A DNA stretch of 64,000 bases from Cristatella mucedo (Eukaryota > Bryozoa > Phylactolaemata > Cristatellidae): assembly GCA_009760855.2 (NCBI GenBank), contig WPIO01000010.1:2135001-2199000 (forward strand). Reading direction: 5' to 3'. Made by a program: the position numbers and the translations under genes. Below, piece after piece: positions 1-11,626 of this stretch (positions are counted from its first letter, which is position 1; each line of letters starts with the position of its first letter). The notes beneath the pieces were generated by a model, which worked only from the letters and a program-made list of their open reading frames with translations, had not been told where the DNA came from and did no database searches.

Positions 1-49
1 GCCAACAGGATTAGCTGCACATGCATGCTCCTTCAGATTAGCCGATGCC

Positions 50-62
50 GGGGGGGGGGGGG
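50..62. repeat. Homopolymer run of 13 G
   Basis: Thirteen consecutive G residues. This is a low-complexity tract and its exact length may be affected by sequencing. Confidence 0.9.
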
Positions 63-192
63 CAGTGAGGCCCAGAGCGCCGCCATCCCCTTGCATCCAC
101 GGCTGGCTCCTGCACCGACGGCTCTACAGAACTCTGTGGAAAACAACTGTACAGCCCAGTAGAGTAACTGTACAGGATCGGTACAGGTACAG

Positions 193-232
193 GTGCAGTC
201 GGTGATTCAGTGCACTGAATCACCGACTGCAC
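193..232. repeat. Perfect 40-base palindrome
   Basis: The left arm gtgcagtcggtgattcag and the right arm ctgaatcaccgactgcac are exact reverse complements, joined by the self-complementary centre tgca. There is no spacer and no mismatch over 40 bases. It sits just after a run of short gtacagg-type repeats at about 160-195. Function is unknown; it could extrude a cruciform or be the tip of a foldback element. Confidence 0.95.
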
Positions 233-1619
233 GCAGGCACAACCTAGTGGATAATAGTCGTGATTTCTTCGGACAGACCAGCAGAGTTGGTTATACAGCC
301 TGAGATAATAAATAGTGAGTTACACCAGGCAAGTGTAGTAGTGGTAAAAAGAAAAAGCTTATATTTCGGGTTGGCTTCACCGGTAAGCCTCAACTCAATT
401 GGTCTTAAAAGGGATTTGTGGTGGCAGGGGAGGCAACTGCGGAGGCCTACTTGTGGAAGAACAAGCATGGGAGTGGTGGCCTTGGCGTCCTTCACCACTA
501 GAGGGCGACCCAGAGGGCTGCTGCACCTGCTGCTTCCCTGCTACCCTCAGCTCACACACAGCACCAGATGAACGCCTGATCAGCTGTACTAAGCACAAAG
601 CTTCGGCACATAATTTCATATAACACAAAATTGTAATCCATGATATAACCATTACACCCTTTTCACCGGTATTCTGTGCTCAGAATTTTTCCGACTCCAT
701 TTATCACTAAATTAACTCCACCAGCCGTAGGGGGCATGCCCTGGAATTTCAGTCAATACAGCATCCTTTATGCATACAGGCAGCCCAGATATTTCTTCAG
801 TTTTAGGATTTAGGGTTTTGCGTTTGTGTAAGTTTCTGGGTTGAGGGTAGTGCGGTTTATGATTCGGGTTTTAAGGTTTAAGGTAAACTTCTAAACTGAA
901 AAGATATCTCGAGACGTTTTATTTCACATAAATATAAATACACGCTGGCTACCATGTTTAATATTCTGCTATGGGTACAATGCCCAGTGCAAGAAGTTGG
1001 CAGTTTGCAGGTAAAATGGAGGCCTGTTGGTTGGGGTGTAGGCTGCAGAACTCTAACCTGCCCGGGGCAGTCAGCCAGCCTGTCTTTGATGAGCTCTGGC
1101 AGATGCTACTTTGGCTGTAGCTGACCTATCATATTTGGCTAACCATCGGTCCTGTTTCCTCCAGATTGGTGTGTGGCTGTCTTTAGCAATTAGGGCATGT
1201 ATAGACTAGGCAGCCAATGAAACAACAGTGACTTCACTCTGGCTGGAGCCACCAAACTACAACCAATCAACAGGGCTGCACCATAAAGCTGCCACGTCAC
1301 GTGCTTGGTCGATACTCTAATGTCACCAGCATTGGCTGGTCTTGGAGCACTGGGCCGGCTACAGCTACATGCACTGGGCCAAGTCCGGGCAAGCAGTAGG
1401 CAGCCTGCTGGCTATTTAATGGCCAGCTTCCACTGGCAATTGTTCTTTTGCAGCCTGCCAACCTTTTTTTTTATCCATTTTCTGCTGCACAAATGCGGCC
1501 AAGGCAAATACAGTATCAGCCTGGTGGACTCTGATAGCAATGGCTGTCATGCAGGAACCAGCTTCTCATGGGTAAACGAGAATTTGCCTGCTTTGTCTAA
1601 CGTCTAAATGCAGCCAGAC
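233..1619. other. No recognisable gene
   Basis: Only short open frames with no family signature on either strand. A telomere-like ttagggtt-rich stretch at about 808-880 (tttaggatttagggttttgcg, then ggttttaaggttta) is degenerate and short. Confidence 0.6.
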
Positions 1620-1786
1620 CTCCTGGTGCCTAACAAAGTCAGGATACGAGCCTCACACTTCACGAACCAGGTTGTGGGTTCAAGCCCAACAGTGGGCAAC
1701 GCATTTACACCCGCTGCAAGTTGTGATAATGGCCGTTAGGGTGCTTCTGCTGCTATACAAATGAGGGCGCTGAATCAGCTACCGCA
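1620..1786 (+). mobile_element. SINE-A, old diverged copy
   Basis: A tRNA-like B box (gggttcaagccc) at about 1677 is followed by the family body: gtgggcaa, a ctgcaa block, a gtgataatggccgt block, and the end motif gctatacaaatgagg...aatcagct. The same order of blocks occurs in the better copies near 51.6 and 55.8 kb. The A-box half is poorly preserved. Confidence 0.7.
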
Positions 1787-1864
1787 GTATAAAATGAGAT
1801 AAAACTAAGAATATTGTCATTTCACTCTGGGGATTTGATCCAAGGCCTTCCAGTACAAAATAGA

Positions 1865-2036
1865 CTAGCTTATTCAACAGCCTCTTTTGCATAGCAACAG
1901 AAGAGCCTTTATGGCTATCACCACCACTTGCAGCGGCGATAAAGGATCGCCCACCACATGATTCGAACCCTACGACCTCGGGGCCGAGGTCGTGAAAAAA
2001 GCAACCACCTTACCTAGTGAGCCATGATGGCTCACT
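1865..2036 (-). mobile_element. SINE-A, well-preserved tRNA-derived SINE
   Basis: Read on the minus strand, the copy begins with gtgagcc and contains an A-box-like tggctcactaggtaagg. About 35 bases later comes a B box, ggttcgaatca. These are the two internal RNA polymerase III promoter elements of a tRNA. The tRNA-like head is followed by gtgggcgatcctttatcgcc, a ctgcaagtggtggtgatagcc block, and the 3' motif gctatgcaaaagaggctgtt. It lies tail to tail with the older copy at 1620-1786. Confidence 0.85.
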
Positions 2037-2286
2037 AGAGGGTACAAGTAGGGCCACGAGATTGGCAGTTAATAGATACCATACCGTGGTCCATGTATTT
2101 GCGATGGGCTACTTTTACTTTTGTAAACTTACTCCTTACAGGCATTTCTGCCTTTGCAATAAGATGCTTAAAAGTCAGTCAAAACTCGGCGGTGTGCCGT
2201 AAACGTCACTACTACAACATTACATAACTTTAACCGAACTACATTGGCACCCATCAAGGCGCATATCGATTTGAAGATCATTTCAC

Positions 2287-2405
2287 TCATTTTCAACGCC
2301 ACTTAGGCTTTGTGCGCTACAGAAAACTCCTGCGTAACACCCACTTAATCTCTGTGGCTTTATGGAGTTACAGATGGTGAAACATAACATTAAAGGACCT
2401 TCATT
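2287..2405 (+). mobile_element. LINE-2f 3' end fragment
   Basis: Matches the 3' terminal block of LINE-2f: cttaggctttgtgcgctac, ctcctgcgtaacacccactt, then tttatggagttacagatgg and an acataacatt tail. The same block ends the longest LINE-2f copy at 15.58 kb. Confidence 0.8.
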
Positions 2406-2509
2406 TTTCTTGTTTCGGCTTACATATCTGAGTGCCCAAGCTCCGCATGTCCCATCGCATCTCAGACTCATTGAGCTGTGCCTCTAACCGGCCCTAAATC
2501 CTTTGCAGA

Positions 2510-2605
2510 TTGTGCCATCAGTCAGTGTGCTTCCAATGCCAGGAACTCACTCCCGACTGACGTCACAACTCACCTGACTTGACGATATTTGAAAAGCTAC
2601 AAACC
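2510..2605 (+). mobile_element. LINE-1f fragment
   Basis: The plus strand encodes a broken version of the conserved LINE-1f C-terminal motif 'PKAWNSLP..VTTSPDLTTFK' (here ...RNSLPTDVTTHLT). No 3' hairpin is attached. Confidence 0.6.
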
Positions 2606-2609
2606 AACC

Positions 2610-3205
2610 AGTCCCACACCATCCGCCCCCGTGAATTGTCCTTGGTGCAAATAGGCCTTCTCATGATGTTATCAATAATCAGCTGACATGCTTTCTATTG
2701 ACATTCTAGATTCCAGGCATGCTAATCAGTTGAACTTTCACCATATAATAAGTGCCTAAGCTGCTCTTAGGATGCTATGAAAGTGTGTTTTTTCATTATT
2801 ATTAAGTACCAAAATTGCTTGGTTCCAGCACAAAACAACAATGTAACCACCTCTGGGTTACCCGGTCATGTGCTCTTGAGCTATTGCGACTACCGGTCGA
2901 CTTCGGTCAACACGTGGGCTGAAGCATTGGTTTTAAATTTGCACTTAAGTCACAAACTCATTTCCTTTGAGGACTCCATCCCAAGTTCTTCTTCATTTTC
3001 TTAAGCTAAAACCATGACATGAAAGGATTCCTACTAGTAAACAACCCCAGACGTTTGGCTGGACTACAAGAATTGGCCCTTCTAATTTGATGCAGTGCAA
3101 ACGTCATCACAGCTCCTCATTTAGGTGTGTCGTCTTTGGTAACTTCTTTATGTTTAAAAGTTTCATTGGGAAGACAACTTCTGCGGCTAGTCACCATATC
3201 ATTCA
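2610..3205. other. No recognisable gene
   Basis: AT-rich sequence without a family signature. The open frame at 2777-3004 has no recognisable domain. Confidence 0.6.
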
Positions 3206-3210
3206 ATCCA

Positions 3211-3362
3211 TGTCCAAGATTAATTAGGGAGAGTCGACGATGGTGGCTGGAAAAAGATCCTACTAGCTCCTTGCTTCTGTCTAGGCTGAACTAAGTAATT
3301 CCGTTTTGACTGGGCTATAAAAAAGCCATTAAGCCTTTGCAGCTGGTGATGAATGTGGCTGC
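3211..3362 (+). mobile_element. LINE-2f internal fragment
   Basis: Aligns by eye with 14.86-15.00 kb of the long LINE-2f copy: the block 'tggctgg(a)...tgtctaggctgaa...gactgggctat...cctttgcagctgg(t)gat..atgtggctgcaag'. At 3385-3420 a LINE-1f-like hairpin fragment (gagatttagttttcttagagtgct) follows, so two elements abut. Confidence 0.65.
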
Positions 3363-3424
3363 AAGATTGCACGTGATAAGTGCATAAAAAGAGATTTAGT
3401 TTTCTTAGAGTGCTATACAAAGGT

Positions 3425-5215
3425 CTTACTAGTTATTTAAATGAATCTCGGAAACTAAACTTTATCCACCCAGTCTTTCACTCAAATAAAAGCCTTAAGA
3501 AAGAAATGAGCCGATGAAATGAAGGCCTGACTCACAGATAGAGCTGGACCCATAGCAAAACACCCAGACTGGGCCAAATTGATGGCCTGACATGACCCCC
3601 ATTCAAGCTTTCTCATAATGCCTAACCCAAGACAGTGACCCTCCTAACACAATCAGGACAGCTTTTCAGAATGAATGGACACAGTCTACGGTCCATAAAA
3701 CTTGTTAATGTAAAGATTCTGTCAACTCTACTAAAAGGTCATGCCCAATTTCAGAAAGAGCTCCAGGCTGGCAGCTCAATCATCTATAGTAGGACACAGT
3801 TAACGGCTGCTGCCTGTTCAGCATGCCTAGATTAAAGCCTCAGGGCAGGCACCTCAGAGCAGGCACCTCAGAAGACTATTTAAAGAAGTCAACGTTTTGA
3901 AAAGCTACTCTGATAGATGACACAAAGAAACTTTCAGGCAGATGAGACAAAACATTACAGCCAGTATTCATGAGAGCTTGTTGGGACCCTTTCTCCATAG
4001 AAACAGTGGCAAAGACGAAGTTTATTGATGGCCGATGCGACTATAGAGGAACCCGGCAGCAAGACTAATGATATATGCAGCCATTAGCAATATGGCCGCT
4101 TCCACTCACACACATCACCACTAAGTACTCACTCCTAAACGACAGGGAGGTGCAGCTGCTTTCCGGTCCTGGAAACTAGCAGCCAGGTAGCCTGCAAGCC
4201 CTAGTAAGGGACCCATCATGTCAGGGACCCACGTGAGTACAGGAAAGACTTATCAGAGGTCTACTCTAAAAGCTGTTCATTTTGCTGATCTTGACATACC
4301 CTTGAAAGTAAAAGCGCTCATACTCGAGCTCGATTAAGACATTACTGGTAGATTTCAGCCTAGATTAACTGGCTTGCCTCAAAAAGTCTGCATCTCTACC
4401 AATAGGACCGCACACCCACCGACAGCTATCATAGAATGTTTCTTCTTTCAATTCAGATTACGATGACTTTGAATAATCAACCCCACTGCAAGCCATGCCT
4501 TGACTGGAATCTTATTTTGCACTTTAAATGCAATCTTTACGTCTGTGAATACCTGAGCTCCTGCACATTGTTAATGCCTGAAGATATTATCGGGGCACCT
4601 GCTTTTGTCACCAGCTGACTTGACAGGGTCAATGCTGCCCAGTCGCATTGTTACAACTGAGCAGCCGGTTGTCACAGGCTTCCGGGCTACTGAAAACCAT
4701 TGGTAGCTCTTCCATTTTCTGCACTGCCTAAAGGCACAGACATTTCGTTGGACGGGACAGTCGGCATTTGCAGTTCAGCAGAGAAATTAAATCATTATTA
4801 AACCGGCCAAAATGCAGGTGTCTAGAAACGGCCATGCCAGGTCAACGGCTGAACTTGTGCGCAGCAATTAACATTATCGGCCACTGTTGCCTAGCTACCA
4901 CGACGAGGCACCTTTCTCCAACGTTATCATCAGCTTGGGCATGGCACAGCTGAAGCTGAACTCGTACAAGACGTAAGTAGTGCTGTCAGATTGTCAAGCC
5001 GTGCTCTGCTAGGACAGCCCGCCAACTTGGACAACACTGTTGAAGCATGCTAACGCCTCTGCAGCAGCAGGGGCTGACAGATGAGCTGGACTATGCAGGC
5101 TGGAATGCTGGAAGCTGTACCAGAGATCAACGCAGGAGCCAGTACTAATAAAATAAAAAACAAAATGGCAGCATCTTCCTGAAGGAAACAAGAGTCGTAC
5201 ACAGCGATTCAGTAA
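3425..5215. other. No recognisable gene
   Basis: Short open frames only. A duplicated 17-base phrase (cagagcaggcacctcag / cagggcaggcacctcag) occurs at about 3840-3870. No domain or element signature is seen. Confidence 0.6.
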
Positions 5216-5221
5216 CCGTAA

Positions 5222-5372
5222 GGCAGAGTTCTCTTTGTTGCGTGAGACGAAGTCTGTTGGCTACCGAATGCGTACCGAAAGCCGCTTAGGCTGTGAGTGC
5301 GCTATACAAAACTCTCCTGCGTAACACCCACATGGTCTGTATGACTTTGTGGAGTTACTGACGGAGATACAT
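5222..5372 (+). mobile_element. LINE-2f 3' end fragment
   Basis: Contains the whole terminal block: gttgcgtgagacgaagtctg, accgaatgcgtaccgaaagc, cttaggctgtgagtgcgc, ctcctgcgtaacacccac, tttgtggagttac and the acataacata tail. It is nearly identical to 15.41-15.58 and 48.08-48.23 kb. Confidence 0.85.
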
Positions 5373-5374
5373 AA

Positions 5375-7180
5375 CATAAGAGTTGCTCTTGTGGGCCTGC
5401 AGCTTCGCTACTCGGCAGCCAGCAGCATAGCAGCTGTTCACGTGTGTTAAATGCAGGTGAGAAAATCGCACAATGACTGCTTACGCAGAGCACTGCCACG
5501 CGGGTACGTGGTCGGGCACCGGTGCCGATGAGCGTCTTCGTCTCAGTCAATGGTGGTGGCCCTGCGTACCGTGACCCAGACAACTGGACGCGCCGAACAG
5601 AAGTCAGTGGATGCTCAACAGCGTGGGAGCGACCGACACACACGTACATTCTGGCTCCCAAGATCATAAAACGCTGTTTCATCCGATCGCATACAGCCGT
5701 ACACACGCGCGCCGCGCGCGCGCAAATGAAAAACCTGGACAGTTTCTTGGGAAACAGCGCTGCACATTCCCGGTCGCTCCCCCCCCCCGGAAGACTTTAA
5801 CCGGCTGCCAGTCGCAGTCGGATAGCGCGCATCAACATCGCGTATTTGATCGACGGAATACTAAGAATCCAAAAGCAATCTTATTTCTTTCGACTAAAGG
5901 ATCCGCGCAGAGCAGCGACTGGGCCACGCAGGCGCCGGTATATCTATCGAGTCGCAGCCGGCGCAACCGGTCAGCGCCGCCCCTGCCTCAGGCGCACGTC
6001 CGACGACGGTTGAGTTACAAAACTCAACTAAGCTGAATTTGTGCATCACAAACGCAAATCTCGACCAGACAATCATAATTATTCTAAGTTTTGGTCTGTT
6101 CTCCAGCATGCTCAGCTCTAAGCCGGAGAAAATAGAATATCGAGGATCGATACAACCGACGCAGGGTCGCATAAGGAAAGCGATAACAAAATCCAACGGT
6201 CGCCACGACCACACCGTGACCACCTAATCGGAATGCACAACGAGATTATAGCAGCTATAGCGCGACTGAAGAAATGCGCGACACACTCGGACTAGCAGAG
6301 TCGCAAGGGAAGACAGACAGCCGCTACTCACCATGTCGTCGACTCACGTGAACTCCGGATGTGGCGTAAATGTGACCGGAGGCGTGACTATCGACCTCCA
6401 CCCCGGTACCAGCTGGCTGGGGCCCACCCGGATTTACCCGGCTACCGCACGCTGGGCGGCGCTGCACCGGGCCTTTCCACCTCTTCCCGGTTGCCATTCG
6501 GGGCGACACGCAAGCATCGGGTGTTCATTATGCGGCGACCTCTGAGCAGCCAGTGAAGCTGCCTGACCTTCCTCGCAGCGAGCCGGTACCCGGTCTTGTC
6601 CCGGTCGCTAGCCGCACCTAGGCGTGTCAGCTGCTAAATTTCGCGACGTGCTCTACTATGCTCCACAGGGGCGAAAAATGGCTGCGATAAGTTTTATTAC
6701 GAGGCGATGCAAATTTGCTTGGCATGCTGCCGAGCAGCTTAACGCATAAAGGCGTATGCGGAAAATGCTGGAGATGCTCGCCAGACCGCTGAGTCAGAAA
6801 TGATCTGCGGCGCGTCGCTCCGTTCCCAGCTAACTAGGACAGGATATGTCTTCTCTCCCTCCTTATGAATCAAAGGAGGCTAGTTGGCTTGTATCAAAGA
6901 GTACTCAAAAAAACATCTGGCAAATGTTATGTAGTTGTAAATACCTCAGATATCCAGCGGCTGAAAAGAAATGTGATGTGGGCGTGTCGTGATGTCCTGC
7001 TGAGTTCAGCCGATGCTTACTAAATCTAGTTTGGTGTAACGTACTTGCTCTAGGGACCATCCCATGTATAGCCTCGTAGTCCAAGCTAAGCTTGCGGTTT
7101 TTACATCCGCTATATGCTAGTCTGATCGCATGCTCTCAAGTGTGTGCATCGCTAGCGAATGCCTAATGATCGGAATTTGT
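5375..7180. other. No recognisable gene; GC-rich patches
   Basis: No family is recognised on either strand. A strictly alternating purine-pyrimidine run at about 5702-5723 (acacgcgcgccgcgcgcgcgca, one break) could adopt Z-DNA. The open frames at 5611-6036 and 5894-6223 overlap on opposite strands and have no protein signature. Confidence 0.5.
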
Positions 7181-7344
7181 CTTCGGTTGCTTACCTAACC
7201 CCTCCCAAATAGTAAATAGTAGCTGAATCAAAAGCTTCGCGGCTGAAGACCCTTAAGCCGCCGTGTTTTGGCCTAGAGGTACGATGCTTGCGTTTAACGA
7301 CAGTTCCTCTTCGAGCTATACAAATGGAAGTATATTTTTGAAAG

Positions 7345-7425
7345 ATACATACATGCATACGTACATGCAGTGTATACATGCATGCATTCATGCATGTATA
7401 CATATACATACATACATGCATGCAC
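7345..7425. repeat. CATA/CATG repeat tract with an inverted repeat
   Basis: Tandem catacatgcatac-type units. Inside it, 7371-7384 (tgtatacatgcatg) and 7389-7402 (catgcatgtataca) are exact 14-base inverted arms around a 4-base loop. Confidence 0.85.
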
Positions 7426-7539
7426 AGAGGTGTAACCTAATAAGGTTCACTAGTGGGGGAGGGGAGGAGGGAGGAGGTTGATACGCAGTAACAGAGCAGG
7501 CAGCTGGGAGTCGCCAAGCTGGGCCAAGCCTACCTTTTG

Positions 7540-8157
7540 ACTCGGTGCAGCTTAAGGGATGAGAGCACTACGGCGGACGATTTGCTTGCCAACTCTGAGA
7601 AATCTCACACGCCGGATATTTGCCGCTCGGCCGACAAGTTTTCAGCTATCTTAACTGAAATGGCTGCATGCATTCGTACCTCCATAAAAGCTCCCTTCGA
7701 CTAAAGCAATTGTTGAGTCGAAACCTGTCAACTTCCTTGAGATTTTTCGAGGTTTCTGCATGTGATGTGGTTACCAGATTAAAGTCTAGTGAGATAAGCT
7801 CGTCTCCTGAAGACCGTATACTGTGCCTTCTGTGGTCGTCACTGGCAGACAAACTTAGCCCAGTCATAGCTGAGATTGCTAATGTTTCTCTTGATAACGG
7901 TTTTTACCAATATTCTTAAAATCGGCCACCATTCGACCGATGCTTAAAAACCTGGATTAGATTCAGAGATCCTAGTAAAGTATCGCCCAGTATTCCGTCT
8001 TCCTTTTGTTAAAACGATCTTGAAAAGATTGTCATTAAGCAGCTTGTAGCTCGTATTGAAAAGACTTAATTGCCAGACGAATTTCAGTTGGAATTCAAGG
8101 GACTTCACTCCACTGACATTGCCCTCCGTATAACCAATGAAATCCTATGCAGCAACG
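7540..8157 (+). mobile_element. LINE-2f copy, 5' part, interrupted
   Basis: The plus strand at 7668-7919 encodes 'SLWSSLADKLSPVIAEIANVSL'-like sequence (here LLWSSLADKLSPV). It matches the long LINE-2f copy at 13.86-13.96 kb (SLWSSLADQLTPATTEVLNASL). This is the linker between endonuclease and reverse transcriptase in L2/CR1-like LINEs. The copy stops at about 8157 and resumes at about 10206, after a LINE-1f insertion on the other strand. Confidence 0.7.
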
Positions 8158-10205
8158 ATGATAATGATAATAATAATAATTATTATTTTGTATAGCACTC
8201 TCAGAGAACCTAATCTCTTTCTTGGCACTTTATATTTGCTGCAGAGGAAGCAGTATCAAATGGTTAGTGGTAGCATTCTCTATTTCAACAAGCATAACGT
8301 GCTTATCGGTAACAATCGTATGGTCAGCATGCAAATATGGATAGTCGCAGCATGCACAATGTCAGCATGCATAAGCACACAAAGGACAAATCACACAGAC
8401 CTACTAAGTTCTGTAATAAAGAGGTGCGTTTCAGCTTCCTTTTTAAATGTCGTTAAATCAAGGGATGCCGTGACACCATCCGAAAGTAAACTCCAGGCTT
8501 TGGGAGCATACGAACTTAAGACACGACCTTCAAAGGATTTGAGATTTGTATGAGGTAGAGATCAACGATTCAATTCAGAAAAGTATGTGGTACCATGCTT
8601 GGCCTGATGGGGGGTAGATCTGAGAGGTACACTGGAGCCAAAGAATGAAGGAACCTAGAAGTGAGTGACAGAACCACGAAGTCGATGTGCTGCTTGACTG
8701 AAAGCCAGCACAGGTCGGCGAGAAGTGGTGTGATGTTGCAACTGCGATACCCACAACAGACAAGCCTAGCTGCAGAGTTTTGCACCAACTCTAAGCACCT
8801 AATTGCATATGCCTATAGACCAGCAAGCAGTGAGTTACAGTAGTCTAGATGGCACGTCACAAATGCATGAACCAATTTAGATTCAACATCCTTGTCTAAG
8901 CAAGCCCAAATTTTAGCAATGTTAAGTGTCTGAAAGTAGGCACATTTGACTGTGTAGCTGATGTAAGAAAGTTTGCTATGCCATCCATATGTGGATGTCA
9001 TCAATACATGCTGTAAGGGAATTGGGAGAATTCGACGTGCTCGAGGGCAAGGAGGGGTAGAAGCAAAAGTACAACCGAGTGTCATCTGCATAGAAGTGAA
9101 AGCCTAGATTGTGCTTGCCAATCACATTGGTTAGAGGGAGTGTATAAACCGTGAAAAGAACGGGACCAAGCACAGAGTCCTGAGGTACCCCATATTTTAG
9201 AAGTTCCTCGGATGATCTTTGTCCATTCACATCAACACTTTGGAGTCTCCCACTGAGATAGGACTTCAACCATTGCAGTGCAATACCAGTGATTGCTAGG
9301 CGAGATGAGAGGCACTCGAGAAAGATTTGGTAATCGATAGTATCAAAAGCAGCCAAAAGTTCGAGCGAACAACAGCAGAGACTCTCCAAAGCGTGCATTT
9401 CTAAGTAGGTCGTTATGCCAACTCTGTGGAGTGATTAGCTCTAAAGTCAGACTGCAACTAACTAGCTATGTATGAGGTTTCAACACATGAGTTCAGCCGA
9501 TCCTTCCACGACTCTTTCCGGTGTCTTTAATAGGAATGGTAGAAGGGAGATTGGACAGAAGCTACTCCGGTTCTCTTGGTCTAGAGTTGCTTTCTTGAGT
9601 AGTGGCCGTTTTGAAAATTGCTGGGACATGACCTGAGGCTAGTGACATATTTATGATGTTATTTATGCATGGCAGGTCAATGGATTGTAGAAGCATCGCA
9701 GTGGAATGAGGGTCTACAGCACTTGTTGTCTTCTCTGATTGAAATATGAACTTCAGTATGAGGTCACTCATGGCCTCCTTGAATGCAGACATTGAAGTCC
9801 TGCACGGAATTGAGGGACAAGATTCCAGAGGGATGCTGCTACCCTAGGGATAGACTTCCTGATCTTGTCTATCTTGCTGACAGCGAAGATAGAGAAGCGA
9901 TCGGCTAGATCATCACAAAGATAACTAGGTAAAAAGCTCACCTGTGAGCTGTTAAGGAAATGACTGATCGTAGACGTGCACATTTTTGGATTGTGCGTCT
10001 GTCTTTCAACGATGTTTTTATAGAAGTTGGACTTAATCTTTGCTAAAATTGGTACGATCTGCAGTAGTCCCTATATACCTGTTGATGGACAGTAAATCCT
10101 GATCTTGTGTATGCCTTTTCAAGCTTGCCCCTTAGCAGACCTAGCTAGTTTGTCTGTGGTAAACCGTAGGTCGTCTGGGCGAGGGCGAACAGTTTGCTTA
10201 GTCTG
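8158..10205 (-). mobile_element. LINE-1f, reverse-transcriptase-bearing copy nested in LINE-2f
   Basis: On the minus strand this is the second longest LINE-1f copy. From 5' to 3' (descending) it holds an 'LPSYLCDDLADRFSIF' block (about 9920) and 'LASGHVPAIFKTA' (about 9610). Reverse transcriptase motifs follow: AAFDTIDYQIFLECLSS (about 9330), KSYLSGRLQSVDVNGQRSS, GVPQDSVLGPVLF (about 9170) and the catalytic YADD at 9081-9092. Next come 'FVTCHLDYCNSLLAGL' (about 8830) and 'HITPLLADLCWLSVKQ' (about 8730). It ends in a hairpin (gcactctcagagaa...tttcttggcac) and an ATT-type tail at about 8158-8190. Motifs are of the L2/CR1 type. Stops and frameshifts make it inactive. Confidence 0.85.
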
Positions 10206-11338
10206 TGAATGTTAAAGGTCTGGCCCTGCTGGATCTATCTGCTATTTGTGACACTTTTGATCACAATATTCTACTTGATTGGTTGAGATTAACTATCGGT
10301 CCTTTTTGCAAACGAGGCATTGGTGCAATTCAAATCGTACTTGTCGGACCGTCTTCAATCCATGTCATGTGAGGGCCAGGTCTTATTCCCCAGACCAGTC
10401 ACCTGTGAAGTGCCACAAGGAGCTGTCACTGGTCCTTTGATGCTCTCCATTTAAATGGAGCCTCTAGCAAAAGTGATTTTGTTTTGTGGAATCGGCTGTC
10501 ACTTTAATGCTGATGGCACTCTGCCATCTTTTTTATTCAAACCATCGGAATCTGTTGCATCAACTGATAACCTAAATGTTTGCCTTGCAGACGTTCGATC
10601 TCGGATGTCTGCAAAATTCTTTAAACTGAACGACGACAAAACAGATCTGCTACTCATAGGACAACCCAAGCGTGCAGCTGCATTAAAAGACTAAGCTCTT
10701 CTAATAGGGGATGTTGTTGTGCGACTGTAAGGTGTCACCGTATGCTCGTAATTTATGTGTCATCTTTGACAGCGGCCTACATTTTGAAAGTCTCATCAAG
10801 AAGACTGCCTTTACTGCTAGCCATCACGTCCGATCCATATCTAAGATTGGGGACTGTCTACCAAGGTGGCTTGCAAAACGTTTAACTAGGTCCCTGCTTT
10901 TGTCTCGGCTAGATTATCACAACTCCATTGCGGCTGGGCTACCGAAAAAAACGCGTCCACTGCGGCTGGTGAGGAATATGGCTGCAAGGCTAGTTAACAA
11001 ATCCCAGATGGCTGACTGCGTCTTCTTTGCTGAAGGAGCTTTGGTGGCTTCCGGTCGATCAACGGATGCTCTAACACTAACCCACAAGGCTGGCCACGGC
11101 TTGGCTCCTTAGTACCTAGCTGAACCGCTGCACCAGTTTCAGCCTCCTCGTGCCCTCAGGTCCTATATGAACAATAAATTAGCTGCTTCATTTTCTGCTT
11201 ACAGACCGTTGGTGACAGCTTTTGCTATGCAGGTCGTAGACTGTGGAACTCACGTTCACAACTCCTATGCAACGATGCAAACTCCCCTGCTGCCAACTGT
11301 TGCACATTCCAGCCGTCCTGAGCTGCTACTTCCATGCT
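10206..11338 (+). mobile_element. LINE-2f copy, middle part, resumed after insertion
   Basis: Continues the element broken at 8157. It encodes 'LLDLSAICDTFDHNILLDWL' (RT motif with DHN), then NADGTLPSFLFKPSESVAS and FKLNDDKTDLLLIGQPKR (10455-10694). Then come 'ARNLCVIFDSGLHFESLIKKT' and 'LPRWLAKRLTRSLLLSRLDYHNS' (10711-11112). The same order occurs at 14.26-15.2 kb. The YADD position is degraded (FNADGT). Frames are broken, so this is a pseudogene. Confidence 0.8.
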
Positions 11339-11502
11339 ACTTACCCCCTAACCATGTTATTCATTTTGTTTGTTTTTCAAGCATGATTTTTTCTTACCAT
11401 TCAATTGCATTTCCCTTTGCAGCAAATGTAAAGCGCCTAGAGAGAGATTAAGTTCTCTGAGGGCGCTTTATCAAGTTCAATATTGTTATTATTATTATTA
11501 CG
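11339..11502 (+). mobile_element. Short LINE-1f 3' end inserted in LINE-2f
   Basis: Contains only the LINE-1f 3' UTR: accatgttattcat, caagcatgattttt, cattcaattgcatttcccttt, gcagcaaatgtaaagcgcc, the hairpin partner gttctctgagggcgcttt, and an ATT tail. The flanks join up as LINE-2f (…ttccatgctact / tactacctcaactg…), matching 15.37-15.40 kb. This is a strongly 5'-truncated insertion. Confidence 0.85.
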
Positions 11503-11626
11503 GTACTACCTCAACTGCCCTCCCGACACAGCTATGCTTCTTAATTTCTCTTTGTTGCTTGAGATTTAGATTAGCTATAGAAATCCTCCTGCATAACCAC
11601 CCACTTGGTCTTTGTGGATTTGTGGA
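11503..11626 (+). mobile_element. LINE-2f 3' end, continuation
   Basis: Carries ctcaactgccctcccgacac, tttgttgcttgag, tcctgcataaccacccactt and tttgtgga. It is cut at the final 'gttac' by another LINE-1f tail. Confidence 0.75.

Noticed and set aside
808-880. Interstitial telomere repeat
   Set aside because: Only one or two recognisable ttaggg units with irregular spacing.
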